Under the pieces are notes generated by a model, which searched no databases, had not been told where the DNA came from, and saw only the letters and a list, made by a program, of their open reading frames with translations. Shown piece after piece: positions 34,832-44,287 of a DNA stretch of 64,000 nucleotides; the first letter of the stretch is position 1, and each line of letters begins with the position of its first letter. The DNA comes from Psychrobacillus sp044762745 (GTDB taxonomy: Bacteria; Bacillota; Bacilli; Bacillales_A; Planococcaceae): the NCBI RefSeq assembly GCF_044762745.1, contig NZ_JBIWEX010000022.1, positions 1-64,000 on the forward strand, in the 5' to 3' direction. The position numbers and the translations under genes are program-made.

Positions 34832-34908
34832 CACAAACAAGCTCCCTTTATTTTCTTTTAGTATGAAGGTCGTGTTTTAACATGTCCACTTTTTATACTA
34901 ACTCTAGT

Positions 34909-34942
34909 TTGTCGCGTTCACATTCTGTTTTGTCTCACTTAG
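34909..34942. repeat. Short phased array A3', right of the IS element
   Basis: TTTGTCGCGTTCACATTCTG followed by TTTTGTCTCAC, with GTC anchors at 34911 and 34932 (21 bp apart). It shares the CATTCTGTTTTG segment with the left-side array. Confidence 0.55.
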
Positions 34943-35069
34943 GATTATTCTTCCAAAACCAAAGTGGAAAAATACCCATTTTTGAATGAGTTAATGGGCA
35001 ACTTGTAGCAAGCTATTTCGTCCAAATTCTAAATGTATAAATTTAGAAGAAAGTCGAGGTCGAGCTCCT

Positions 35070-35834
35070 ATGAGGAACTTTCTACGATTTGGGTATTTGC
35101 AAGCACTGTCTTGTGTCTTTCCAGTAATCATATTTGGAGCACTTGCATTATCGAAGTGGATCGCGGTTCCCTTTTTGCCGCGCTATGATTTTATATTAAT
35201 CATTTGTATAGCTGCACAGGTTTTTATGCTTGTATCCAAACTGGAAACATTTGATGAGTTAAAAGTTATTTGTTTGTTTCATATTATTGGCTTAGCTTTA
35301 GAAATATTTAAAATACATATGGGCTCATGGGCTTATCCTGAAGAAGCTTATAGCAAGATTTTCGGGGTACCTTTATACAGTGGATTTATGTATGCGAGTG
35401 TCGCAAGCTACATTTGTCAAAGCTGGAGACGAATGGATTTGCATATGTATAACTGGCCAAAGCCATTTTTCGCCGTTAGTATCAGTTTGCTTATCTATTT
35501 GAACTTCTTTACGCATCATTTTAGTTATGATATACGGTGGGTGTTAAAAGCTTTATTGTTCATTATTTTCTTCCGTACGTTTGTAACTTTTCAAGTCAAT
35601 GAAAAAATTTTTAAAATGCATATGATTTTAGCTTTTCTGTTGATTGGTTTCTTTATTTGGATTGCTGAAAATATCACGACGTTTTTAGGCGCTTGGCAAT
35701 ATCCTAATCAGGAAGCAACATGGTCAATTGTGCATATAGGAAAAATAAGCTCATGGTTTTTACTTGTTATTATTAGTGTTATTATTGTAGCTCAATTGAA
35801 GAGAGTGAAGAGTGGTACTAAGCTAGTAGATTAA
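35070..35834 (+). CDS. DUF817 integral membrane protein (YoaT-like)
   Basis: 254 aa with about eight hydrophobic segments. The motifs EIFKIHMGSWAYPEEAYSKI, GVPLYSGFMYASVASYICQS and WIAENITTFLGAWQYPNQE characterise the DUF817 family of unknown function. AGGTCGAG precedes the ATG. It is convergent with metH across a shared terminator. Confidence 0.85.
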   Translation: MRNFLRFGYLQALSCVFPVIIFGALALSKWIAVPFLPRYDFILIICIAAQVFMLVSKLETFDELKVICLFHIIGLALEIFKIHMGSWAYPEEAYSKIFGVPLYSGFMYASVASYICQSWRRMDLHMYNWPKPFFAVSISLLIYLNFFTHHFSYDIRWVLKALLFIIFFRTFVTFQVNEKIFKMHMILAFLLIGFFIWIAENITTFLGAWQYPNQEATWSIVHIGKISSWFLLVIISVIIVAQLKRVKSGTKLVD

Positions 35835-35835
35835 A

Positions 35836-35876
35836 AAACACAGTCAACAGATTGCAAATCTGCTGGCTGTGTTTTA
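35836..35876. terminator. Bidirectional terminator between DUF817 gene and metH
   Basis: AAAACACAG.CAACAGATT / AATCTGCTGGCTGTGTTTT pairs over about 17 positions with a 3-4 nt loop and flanking A/T runs. Confidence 0.85.
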
Positions 35877-35879
35877 TTG

Positions 35880-38800
35880 TTAATCCACTACAAAATATCT
35901 CGCATCTGGATGTGCAAATACAATAGCAGATACGGATGCTTCAGGTTCCATCATGAATTCTTCTGTTAACTCCACACCTATATCTTCTGGTTTGATAAGA
36001 CCAAATAATTTTGCTTGGTCTTCAAGGTTAGGGCAAGCTGGATAGCCAAATGAAAAGCGCTGCCCTTGGTACTTAGCCGCAAATCGTTCGCGCATTGTAA
36101 AGTCGGTTGCGTCTGGGAAGCCCCATTGGTCTCGGATTTCTTGATGAATGCGTTCTGCGAATCCTTCTGCTAATTCTAGTGCAGTTGCTTGCAAAGCATG
36201 GCTCTCTAGAAATTTCCCTTGCTCTTTTAGTTTGTTTGCAGCTGCACGTACACCATGTCCTGCAGTAACGAGCATAAACGCGACGTAATCCATTTCGCCA
36301 CTTTCGACCGATTTCAAGTAGTCGGCAAGACAAAGATAAGGTTCCACCGATTGACGTGGAAATGTATAACGCTCTATTTCTGTTTTGGCATCATTCGGAT
36401 CATAAATGATCACATCATCCCCATCTGATTGTGCAGGGAAAAACTGGTATAGTCCAGATGGTTTTAATATATCTGCTCCTAAAAACTCTGTCACAAGTTC
36501 GTGTAATTCTACCGCACGTTGATCTTCCTGTTCTAACAGTTTATCACTATATCCCTTTAAACCTAAGTGATGACCGATTAGCGTTCGCATATTCACATAC
36601 GGATATAGATGCGACACGGAATATTCCTTTAAAACATGTCTGCGCAAGTCTTTGGGTTGATATACTTGTACATCCTCTCGCACTGTCTTCACTGGTTTTG
36701 TTAAAACCGCTACTGCTTGTTTCGATGCTCTATTTGCTTCCGCTACTTTTCGTTTTTCTTGTTGAATCGTTAGTTCTTCTAATAGTGTTGCCTTATCGTC
36801 TTTATTTTGTAAGCGATTTGCAAGCTCTAATCCTTGCATCGCATCTTTTGCGTATAGTACTGGTCCTTCATATTCTGCAGAGATTTTTGTTTCCGTGAAG
36901 CGTCTTGAAAGTGCTGCTCCACCTACGAGCATCGGTACATCTATACCGGCTTCTTTAAAATCCTGTGCTGTTATGACCATTTGTTGAGCAGATTTAACGA
37001 GTAATCCGGAAAGTCCTACAATATCCGGTTTCTCTTTTCGAATTACCTCTATTAATTCCGCTGGAGTGACTTTTATTCCTATATCTAATACTTTGTATCC
37101 ATTATTACTTAGGATAATATCGACGAGGTTTTTGCCGATATCATGCACATCCCCTTTTACCGTTGCAAGAACGATTTTTCCTTTACCAGAGTCATCTGCA
37201 TTTTTTTCCATGAATTGTTCCAAATAGGAAACGGATGCTTTCATCACTCCTGCACTTTGCAGAACTTCCGCAACGATTAATTGATTATCATTGAAGAGAC
37301 GCCCTACTTCAGACATCCCCTCCATAAGGGGCCCATTTATTACTTCGAGTGGTGAATCGTACATATTAAGTGCCTGTTCTAAATCCGGAATAAGTCCTTC
37401 CTTCGTTCCTTCAATAATATAATAGGCAAGACGTTCAGGTACTGTTTTCGGAATATCGGCTTCCGTTTTTTCTTTCTTTTTATCTCGATAAAAGTCAGTG
37501 AAATCTGCAAGTGTTTTGTCAGTAGTCGTAAATAATAATTCATTTGCCATCTCAATTTCCTGCTCTGGGATGGATGCATATCGCTCTAGTTTTTCCGTAT
37601 TCACAATCGCGTAATCGAGACCTGCTTGCGTGCAGTGATATAGATAAACTGCATTAAGCACTTCACGACCAACAGGTGGAAGACCGAATGATACATTACT
37701 TACTCCTAGGGTAGTCAGTGACCTTGGCATCTTTTCTTTTATTAAACGGATTCCTTCAATCGTTTCGACTGCGGAGCCAATATATTGTTGATCTCCTGTT
37801 CCTACAGGGAATACAAGTGGGTCAAAAATAATATCTTCCGGTGCAAGTCCCCATTTGTTTACAAGTAAATTATACGACCTTTCTGCTATTTCTAGTTTGC
37901 GTTCACGTGTGACGGCCATTCCAACTTCATCTATTGTTCCAACTACTACCGCTGCTCCGTATTTTTTGACGAGCGGCATAACGGCGTCAAACCGTTCCTC
38001 CCCATCTTCTAAGTTGATCGAGTTGATGATTGTTTTTCCTTGAGAATACTTCAACGCTTCTTCAATAACCTTTTCATCCGTCGAATCAATAACGAGCGGC
38101 GCCTTTACTTTTTTCACGACTTCTTTCATAAAGTTTGTCATATCCGACAGCTCGTCACGGTCTGGATTTGCTAGACAAATATCAATTACATGAGCGCCAC
38201 CTTTCACTTGGGCACGTGCAATTTCAGAGGCTTCTTCGAATTTTTCATCGATAATAAGTCGTTTAAACTTCCTTGAACCAATTACATTCGTCCGTTCACC
38301 AATTAACAATGGGCGCATCGATTCATCATATAGGAGTGGCTCGATTCCAGAAACTACATGGCCATGACTAGCTTCCGCTCGTTTTCTTGGTGCGAGACCT
38401 TCCACTGCTTCTCGAACTGCTCGAATATGCGCAGGAGTCGTTCCACAGCATCCACCGACTAAATTTAACCAGCCTTTTTCTGCAAAACCTTTTAACTTTT
38501 TGGACAATGAGTCCGGTGATTCATGATAATGACCTTCTTCATCTGGCAGTCCAGCATTGGGATAACAACTTACATACCCCTCCGAGAGCTCAGAAAGAGA
38601 GCGGATATGATCTGTCATAAATTCAGGTCCAGTTGCGCAATTCAGTCCAACAGAAAGCGGTTTTATATGTTCAATCGAAATATAGAATGCTTCAATGTTT
38701 TGCCCAGCTAAAGTAGTTCCCATTGGCTCAATTGTTCCGGAAATCATAATAGGAAGTTCTTTTCCTGTTTCTGTGAATGCTTGTTTAATTCCTATCGTTG

Positions 38801-39317
38801 CTGCTTTAACGTTTAGCATATCTTGACTCGTTTCGAGTAATATCAGATCAGAGCCGCCTTCCACTAATGCTTTTGCTTGCACATAAAAGTCATTCGTTAA
38901 TTCATCAAAAGTTATGCCGCCAGTAACAGATAGCGTTTTCGTCGTCGGTCCAATCGCCCCTGCTACAAAACGTGGCCAATCCGTAGTCGATAATTTTTCC
39001 GTGCATTTCTTTGCAAGTTGGGCTGCGCGAAAGTTAATATCGTATGCTTGGTCACCGAGATCATACTCATTCAACACAACTGGTGTCCCACCAAATGTGT
39101 TCGTACAGATAATATCTGCGCCAGCTTCTAAATATTCCAGATGAATTTGCTCAATGACACCAGGATTTACAATATTCAAATACTCATTGCATCCATCGTA
39201 TTGCTCCCCACCGAAATCCTCTGCCGAAAGGTTTGCATTTTGTATCATCGTGCCCATCGCACCGTCAATAATAAGAATTCTTACCTCTAGTTGCTGCTCA
39301 ATTGGATGTTTGGACAT
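35880..39317 (-). CDS. metH: Cobalamin-dependent methionine synthase
   Basis: Transfers methyl from methyltetrahydrofolate via cobalamin to homocysteine. 1,145 aa. Domains in order: homocysteine-binding barrel (about 1-310) with zinc Cys in VGLNCATGPE and GGCCGTTPAHIRA; pterin-binding barrel (about 340-600, PLLIGERTNVIGSRKFK); cobalamin cap and B12 domain with DVHDIGKNLV (His about 725); and the reactivation domain ending with VTAGHGVRAAANKLK and RFSFGYPACPNLEDQAKLFG. The start overlaps the end of yitJ by 20 nt, so the two are co-transcribed and under the SAM riboswitch. The cell must therefore make or import B12. Confidence 0.95.
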   Translation of the reverse strand: MSKHPIEQQLEVRILIIDGAMGTMIQNANLSAEDFGGEQYDGCNEYLNIVNPGVIEQIHLEYLEAGADIICTNTFGGTPVVLNEYDLGDQAYDINFRAAQLAKKCTEKLSTTDWPRFVAGAIGPTTKTLSVTGGITFDELTNDFYVQAKALVEGGSDLILLETSQDMLNVKAATIGIKQAFTETGKELPIMISGTIEPMGTTLAGQNIEAFYISIEHIKPLSVGLNCATGPEFMTDHIRSLSELSEGYVSCYPNAGLPDEEGHYHESPDSLSKKLKGFAEKGWLNLVGGCCGTTPAHIRAVREAVEGLAPRKRAEASHGHVVSGIEPLLYDESMRPLLIGERTNVIGSRKFKRLIIDEKFEEASEIARAQVKGGAHVIDICLANPDRDELSDMTNFMKEVVKKVKAPLVIDSTDEKVIEEALKYSQGKTIINSINLEDGEERFDAVMPLVKKYGAAVVVGTIDEVGMAVTRERKLEIAERSYNLLVNKWGLAPEDIIFDPLVFPVGTGDQQYIGSAVETIEGIRLIKEKMPRSLTTLGVSNVSFGLPPVGREVLNAVYLYHCTQAGLDYAIVNTEKLERYASIPEQEIEMANELLFTTTDKTLADFTDFYRDKKKEKTEADIPKTVPERLAYYIIEGTKEGLIPDLEQALNMYDSPLEVINGPLMEGMSEVGRLFNDNQLIVAEVLQSAGVMKASVSYLEQFMEKNADDSGKGKIVLATVKGDVHDIGKNLVDIILSNNGYKVLDIGIKVTPAELIEVIRKEKPDIVGLSGLLVKSAQQMVITAQDFKEAGIDVPMLVGGAALSRRFTETKISAEYEGPVLYAKDAMQGLELANRLQNKDDKATLLEELTIQQEKRKVAEANRASKQAVAVLTKPVKTVREDVQVYQPKDLRRHVLKEYSVSHLYPYVNMRTLIGHHLGLKGYSDKLLEQEDQRAVELHELVTEFLGADILKPSGLYQFFPAQSDGDDVIIYDPNDAKTEIERYTFPRQSVEPYLCLADYLKSVESGEMDYVAFMLVTAGHGVRAAANKLKEQGKFLESHALQATALELAEGFAERIHQEIRDQWGFPDATDFTMRERFAAKYQGQRFSFGYPACPNLEDQAKLFGLIKPEDIGVELTEEFMMEPEASVSAIVFAHPDARYFVVD

Positions 39318-41163
39318 AGCTGTTCTCTCTCACTTTCTTTCCGTCAATTTCTTTAATATGATTAATTAGTTCAAGTGACATGTCATATCTGAAAAACGGT
39401 GTAATAATGTAAATACCATGAAATAATTCCGCTGCTGTATCGATTAATTCTTTGGAAATTTGGATTCCTTCTGCAGTGGCACGCTCTCTATCTTCACCAC
39501 ATGCTCGCATCCTTTCCAGCACTTCTTCGGATAATTTGATACCAGGCACTTCATTGTGTAAGAACTCGGAGTTTCGAATATTTGTAAGCGGCATAATACC
39601 GATAAAAATAGGAGTCGCTAAATGTTTTGTCGCTTCATAAATTTCTTGAATCTTTTCTTTTGTATACACAGGTTGCGTGATGAAATAATCTGCTCCACAC
39701 TCGATTTTCTTCTCTAATCTTTTTACTGCGCGGTCTAATACTCGAACGTTTGGATTAAAAGCCGCCGCCACAGAGAAGTTTGCTTTTTTTCGAAGTGATT
39801 TCCCCGAGAAGGAAATACCTTCATTTAACTGCTTTATTAATTGGATTAATTCCAAACTTGAAACATCATAAACGCTTGTGGCCCCCGGAAAGTCCCCTAC
39901 TTTTGTTGGATCTCCTGTTACCGCCAAAATGTCATGAATACCGAGTGCATCCAACCCCATTAAATGGGATTGCAGACCGATAAGATTGCGATCTCGGCAA
40001 GTAATATGTGCAAGTGGTCGAATATTGTTTTGCAGCTTTAACATCGACCCCATCGCCATATTGCTTATGCGAGGGGAAGCAAGTGAATTATCCGCCATTG
40101 TTACGGCATCTACACCAGCATCGTAAAGCTTATTAGCACCTTCCATAAAAGTTGTCGTATCTAGATGACGTGGAGTGTCTAGTTCTACAATAATCGTCCG
40201 TTCCTTTTGTGCTTTTTCATGAAGCGGTTCGTTAATATTCGGCTCTGCCTCGCGAATGATAATCTGCTTTCTAGGGGCAACGACTTTCTTAGTTAATGGT
40301 GGTAAATGACCAATTCTTTTTTTGGTTGCTTCGATATGCTTAGGAGTCGTTCCGCAGCATCCACCGATCAATCGAACCCCTTCTTCACGTAAGTTTAGCG
40401 CCGCACGACCGAAATAATCAGCCTCCGATTCGTACACAATACGTCCATCTTCCATGTCCAACAAACTGGCATTGGGGAATGCAGAAAGGAATGCACTTTT
40501 CGGAAGCGTGACCCCTTCGAGCGCTTGTATCGTATGGAAAGGGCCTAGACGACAATTGACTCCAACGACGTCTGCTCCTATTGCGTCCAGCTGTTGTAGT
40601 GCATCGTTTAATGATAGCCCGTTTTGCAATATACCCGGCTCATGCATCGATACTTGCGCGATGATCGGTGTATTCGTCCGTTTTCGTAAATGTGTCACAG
40701 TCGCAGCTAACTCTTCGAAATCATAATACGTTTCAAGTAATAGTCCATCTGGATTTCCAGTAAGCAAATGATTTACTTGGCTGTCGACCATTTGAATAAT
40801 TTCCTCTAAAGTTGCATCGCTTTTTCGAATCCCTCGAATTCCACCTATTGTTCCAAGTACAAATTGTCCGCCTGGTGCGGCAGCTCGTTTCGCGATTTGA
40901 ATTGCCGCTTCATTTATTTCTTTTACACGATTCTCCAGTCCATATCTTGCTAGTTTAATCGCATTCGCACCGTATGTATTTGTTTGAATAATATCTGCAC
41001 CAGCGGCAATATAGTCCTGGTGGATTTTTTCGATAATTTCTGGTCTTTCGATGTTTAATTCTTCATTGCAATAATCAATTCCGTTTGAATAGAGGAGCGT
41101 TCCCATCGCCCCATCCGCTGTTAACATATTCGTTTTCAACTTATCTAACAAACTCATTTGCAC
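39298..41163 (-). CDS. yitJ: Bifunctional homocysteine S-methyltransferase / methylenetetrahydrofolate reductase
   Basis: 621 aa. The N-terminal half is a zinc homocysteine methyltransferase (LTADGAMGTLLYSNGIDYCN, GVNCRLGP, GGCCGTTPKHIEATKK). The C-terminal half (about 330-610) is a MetF-type reductase (TIIVELDTPRHLDTTTFMEG, DILAVTGDPTKVGDFPGATS, YFITQPVYTKEKI). It supplies methyl-THF for the downstream metH and can also methylate homocysteine. It is the first gene of the operon under an S-box riboswitch, as with yitJ in B. subtilis. Confidence 0.94.
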   Translation of the reverse strand: MQMSLLDKLKTNMLTADGAMGTLLYSNGIDYCNEELNIERPEIIEKIHQDYIAAGADIIQTNTYGANAIKLARYGLENRVKEINEAAIQIAKRAAAPGGQFVLGTIGGIRGIRKSDATLEEIIQMVDSQVNHLLTGNPDGLLLETYYDFEELAATVTHLRKRTNTPIIAQVSMHEPGILQNGLSLNDALQQLDAIGADVVGVNCRLGPFHTIQALEGVTLPKSAFLSAFPNASLLDMEDGRIVYESEADYFGRAALNLREEGVRLIGGCCGTTPKHIEATKKRIGHLPPLTKKVVAPRKQIIIREAEPNINEPLHEKAQKERTIIVELDTPRHLDTTTFMEGANKLYDAGVDAVTMADNSLASPRISNMAMGSMLKLQNNIRPLAHITCRDRNLIGLQSHLMGLDALGIHDILAVTGDPTKVGDFPGATSVYDVSSLELIQLIKQLNEGISFSGKSLRKKANFSVAAAFNPNVRVLDRAVKRLEKKIECGADYFITQPVYTKEKIQEIYEATKHLATPIFIGIMPLTNIRNSEFLHNEVPGIKLSEEVLERMRACGEDRERATAEGIQISKELIDTAAELFHGIYIITPFFRYDMSLELINHIKEIDGKKVRENSYVQTSN

Positions 41164-41188
41164 TCATCCTCTCTATCTAATCAAATTC

Positions 41189-41269
41189 GCCTTGGCGCAT
41201 AAAACAGTGCGTCCAGATTCTGCATCGAACTTGTTCGATGAACTCCTTACAAAATCTGTGACATCCGCC
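41189..41269. repeat. Structured spacer element in the yitJ leader
   Basis: On the minus strand GGCGGATGTCACAG leads to AGATTTTG / CAGAATCT, enclosing the perfect hairpin CATCGAAC-AA-GTTCGATG. A GGACGCAC..TGCGCCAAGGCG segment ends it. It lies between the riboswitch terminator and the yitJ start and is not part of the aptamer. I believe similar sequences recur in related genomes, but that is from memory. No gene is present. Confidence 0.45.
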
Positions 41270-41289
41270 CCGACTAAATAAAAAATAAA

Positions 41290-41313
41290 AAAGCCCACTT
41301 TAAAAAGAAGGCT
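41290..41313 (-). terminator. S-box expression-platform terminator
   Basis: On the minus strand AAAGCC pairs with GGGCTTT around a T-rich inner stem, followed by TTTTTTATTTT. Confidence 0.82.
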
Positions 41314-41336
41314 TTACGAGTTTACAAAATTCGTCC

Positions 41337-41443
41337 CTTCTCATCTTTCAGACTATTAACCGTCTGCTGGATTTAGCACCTAACCTATTCGGCAGGTTGC
41401 TGAAGCTTCAAAGGGCCAGTCCCTCAGCTTCTCTTGATAAGAA
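41337..41443 (-). promoter_or_regulatory. SAM-I (S-box) riboswitch
   Basis: The minus strand reads ATTCTTATC AAGAGAAGCTGAGGGACTGG, CCCTTTGAAGCTTCAGCAACC, GGTGCTAAATCCAGC and GATGAGAAG. This gives P1 (TTCTTATC/GATGAGAA), the kink-turn, the P2 arm with its pseudoknot loop, the P3 core and the P4 arm. High SAM should favour the terminator and silence yitJ-metH. Confidence 0.96.
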
Positions 41444-41546
41444 TTTAATATTCAGTTTTTATATAGTAGTTTTATCGTACCTTTAATAAGGTGAAGCGTC
41501 AAGTAATGATTTGAATTTTCTTAATTTTGTTATGGCGATTACAGTA

Positions 41547-41662
41547 TTATCCGATTAATGGTACTGATTATCCGATTATCCTAGTCGGTTATCCGATTTC
41601 TCCCATTCATTATCCGATTATCAGCATCTATTATCCTATTCTGCTGGTTCATTATCCGATTC
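41547..41662. repeat. 21-bp phased array A4 (TTATCCGATT anchors)
   Basis: TTATCCGATT (TTATCCTATT once) starts at 41547, 41568, 41589, 41610, 41631 and 41652, six units at exactly 21 bp. Each is followed by 11 variable nt. On the minus strand the anchor AATCGGATAA begins right at the stop codon of the NERD gene. Confidence 0.88.
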
Positions 41663-42623
41663 AACTTTTTTCATCCCAAATCCACTTATAAATTGTGTTA
41701 CTTTTAGATGTGCCCTCTCTAACAAGTCCCATCGAATTTAAAATACGTGAGGCGGATTGAAAAGAGTCCAACTGCAAAAAATATCGACACTGCCGATTAT
41801 TAATGCTCTCTCCAATTAGCACAAACCACTCTCGAATTGCTTTCTCATGGGCGTGCCGATCCACATGACCACAGTTCAAACAGTTCCATCCGTTTTTCCG
41901 CTTCACCATCACAAGCTTATCGCACTTTTCACAAAGCACACCTGTCAACAAATCACGTGGGTCTATACTCCATCTCTTGCACATTGGATAAGGAATGTAC
42001 GACCGATGGCTTGCTACGATTTCCTTCGCAAGATTATGCATTTGGTGCACATCCATATAAACTTTGGCCCTTGGAATATTTCGTAAAAATACTGGAATCG
42101 TTTGTGGGAAAATTATTGGAAATTTATGCGGAGAATTCACTACGATTGTTTTAGGATTACTTAATACAATCACCCCATAAATAGGAAGCTCCACACCAAT
42201 GGAACGAAACCAGTCACTCAACAAATACTTGTTTCGTTCAATTTGGACCTCAGGACTCTCAAATGCATCCATTTTCCCATCGTCTAACTCTCGAACTAAT
42301 TGGAGTGGATTATCCTTAAACGACAAGCTCCCTCCGATATTTTTACTTTCTAAAATAACCGCGAAATACTGCGTCAAACAAATCGTGTCCATCTGAAATT
42401 TCCCCCGGGACTCTAAACTTACATCGTGTAGCACTACATACTCAAAAGGAAATGAATATTTCTGAAACACATCATCCACCCTTACCTCACCATTAACTCC
42501 CGCTCTCGCAGCTTGCACCTTGGAATGGATCAACTCTTTCATAGCGTGCATATCTGGCAACCTCCTATCCAGAAACTGTAAGCCTACCAAGTTATACTCA
42601 TATGAACGTGTTTTAACGATCAA
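41661..42623 (-). CDS. NERD-domain (nuclease-related) protein with zinc ribbon
   Basis: 320 aa. A NERD domain occupies about residues 40-160: GVNGEVRVDDVF, YVVLHDVSLESRGKFQMDTI, FAVILESKNIGGSLSF carry the Asp and Glu-x-Lys motif of restriction-like nucleases. VLCEKCDKLVMVKRKNGWNC forms a CxxC..CxxC zinc ribbon near residue 235. The substrate is unknown; such proteins are associated with DNA processing. The stop codon TGA is fused to the first repeat unit of array A4. Confidence 0.85.
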   Translation of the reverse strand: MIVKTRSYEYNLVGLQFLDRRLPDMHAMKELIHSKVQAARAGVNGEVRVDDVFQKYSFPFEYVVLHDVSLESRGKFQMDTICLTQYFAVILESKNIGGSLSFKDNPLQLVRELDDGKMDAFESPEVQIERNKYLLSDWFRSIGVELPIYGVIVLSNPKTIVVNSPHKFPIIFPQTIPVFLRNIPRAKVYMDVHQMHNLAKEIVASHRSYIPYPMCKRWSIDPRDLLTGVLCEKCDKLVMVKRKNGWNCLNCGHVDRHAHEKAIREWFVLIGESINNRQCRYFLQLDSFQSASRILNSMGLVREGTSKSNTIYKWIWDEKS

Positions 42624-42711
42624 TAAACCACCCCCATCCGCATCGTATCACATTCTCAAAAATTGTAAATTCCATCAAAACACGAACAATTTCATTTTGC
42701 CAATAAAAAAA

Positions 42712-42733
42712 GGACCAAAATTAAATTTTGGTC
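42712..42733 (-). terminator. Terminator after hemY
   Basis: GGACCAAAATT / TTTTGGTCC, a stem of about 10 bp, followed by TTTTTTTATT on the minus strand. Confidence 0.88.
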
Positions 42734-42751
42734 CCACATTCTTATCTAAAA

Positions 42752-44137
42752 TTAATTTCTTGCAGCAATTAACTCCGCAGTTTCTTTTCCATTTTTAATA
42801 CAAGCACCTATGCCGACTCCAAAATACGAACAACCGGCTAGTACCATATTAGGCATCTCAACCGCCATTTTCTCCGTCAAAGATTGAACTGCTTGCCCAT
42901 GCTTCAAGTGGTAGTTTGGCATTAAATCATTCCATTTAGTTACTTCAACAATTTGAGGCTTTCCAGTTAATTTCAAACTCTTTTCGATATCTTGCAACGC
43001 AACTTGAACTAACTCTTCTTCACTCATATGTTTCATTTCATCATATGCAGGATTGGTGCTCTTATAAAACATACGAACAAGCAACTTGCTGTTTTTAGAG
43101 GTATGCTTCCATTTACGGCTCGTCCACGTACACGCATTGCATTTCACATCGCTATTTTCGGAAACGATAAAGCCTGTACCTTCAGCAGGAAGCTGTTCAT
43201 CCGGAATGTCAAAGCCAAGATATATACTAATGAGGGATGAGTTTTTTAGCTTATTGAAGTCAGCATCCAATTCCTCGTTTTGCAATAAACTTTGTGCAAC
43301 ATTATGTGGAGTCGTTAACACAACGTAATTTGCTGAAATCGATTCGTGATTGGAAAAGGAAACTTCATACGTGTCACCGTTTTTCGCTACTTTCGTTGTA
43401 TGAACCTCTTTTAATATTGTCGCATCTTGAAGTTCTTCTTCCAGACGATCAATTAATGCAGATAGTCCATTTTTAAAAGAAATGAATTTTTTATTTGCGG
43501 CCGCTTGAAACTTTTCTTTATTTGCTTCTAAGCCTTTAATAATGCTACCGTATTCATCTTTGTAGTCGACTAAATAAGGTAATGTAGAAGCCAGTGTAAG
43601 CTTATCCAGGTCCCCTGAATATACACCTGACAACACGGGAGCAATTTGTTTATCCACTAACTCTTTCCCTAAGAAGTATGTAAGAAAGGATCCGATTGAG
43701 CTATCTTTCGTAAAGTTTTCATTTGGCAACTCAAAATCTTTCAGTGCTAGCTCTTTACCTTCATCCGAAACTAATGTGCTACTTTCTAATGATTCCTCAC
43801 TTGTCGGTATACCGAATACTGTATCAACGGGAATAGCATGCAATTCGTTATTCGTGTAAATATAGGAAATACCTGTAGCATTATATACAAGCTCGTCTTG
43901 TAAATTTAACTCTTCTACTATAGGCATAACCCCTGCATTACGAGCAACAATCGAGTCTGCTCCCGTCTCCATAATAAATTCTTCATTCTTTACCGAGCGG
44001 ATTTTCCCTCCTAAGTAATTATTCGATTCCACTAAAACTAACTCAATATCTAATGCTTTTTCTTTTTTTAGTTTTTGCAAATAATGCATCGTCGAAAGTC
44101 CAGTAATTCCTCCGCCTATGACAACTACCTTTTTCAA
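42752..44137 (-). CDS. hemY: Coproporphyrinogen III / protoporphyrinogen oxidase
   Basis: 461 aa FAD enzyme oxidising the haem precursor; in Firmicutes the physiological substrate is coproporphyrinogen III (CgoX). FAD motif KKVVVIGGGITGLSTMHYLQ, GGKIRSVKNEEFIMETGADS, VFGIPTSEESL and C-terminal NMVLAGCSYFGVGIGACIKN are family marks. The frame extends to 44170, but the TTG at 44137 has AGGAG 8 nt upstream and sits right before KKVVVIGGG, so a TTG start is preferred. hemE and hemH are not adjacent here. Confidence 0.9.
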   Translation of the reverse strand: MKKVVVIGGGITGLSTMHYLQKLKKEKALDIELVLVESNNYLGGKIRSVKNEEFIMETGADSIVARNAGVMPIVEELNLQDELVYNATGISYIYTNNELHAIPVDTVFGIPTSEESLESSTLVSDEGKELALKDFELPNENFTKDSSIGSFLTYFLGKELVDKQIAPVLSGVYSGDLDKLTLASTLPYLVDYKDEYGSIIKGLEANKEKFQAAANKKFISFKNGLSALIDRLEEELQDATILKEVHTTKVAKNGDTYEVSFSNHESISANYVVLTTPHNVAQSLLQNEELDADFNKLKNSSLISIYLGFDIPDEQLPAEGTGFIVSENSDVKCNACTWTSRKWKHTSKNSKLLVRMFYKSTNPAYDEMKHMSEEELVQVALQDIEKSLKLTGKPQIVEVTKWNDLMPNYHLKHGQAVQSLTEKMAVEMPNMVLAGCSYFGVGIGACIKNGKETAELIAARN

Positions 44138-44287
44138 AATACTCACTCCTTGTCTTAAATCCGGTGTCACTAACTCCTTCTAGTATAATTGTTTTTTAAA
44201 ATATCTGGTATGACTTAACTCACTATTCCCCCCTTGTTCAATTGGATATCTTTAATAGTTTACAGTTTCGTCAAATTTGAACATACA

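Larger units (their letters stand above)
33535..34899 (-). mobile_element. IS3-family insertion sequence, degenerate
   Basis: About 1,365 bp. Imperfect terminal inverted repeats: left TGTAAAGAAAGTAGAC..TTAAATCACAAC and right (reverse complement) AGTATAAAAAGTGGAC..TTAAAACACGAC. It contains an intact orfB and an orfA broken by two frameshifts. I could not identify a target duplication. Phased-repeat segments with the same motif flank both ends, suggesting insertion into or beside such an array. Confidence 0.8.

Noticed and set aside
41547..41662. CRISPR array
   Set aside because: The repeat is only 10 nt, spacers are 11 nt, and no cas genes are present.
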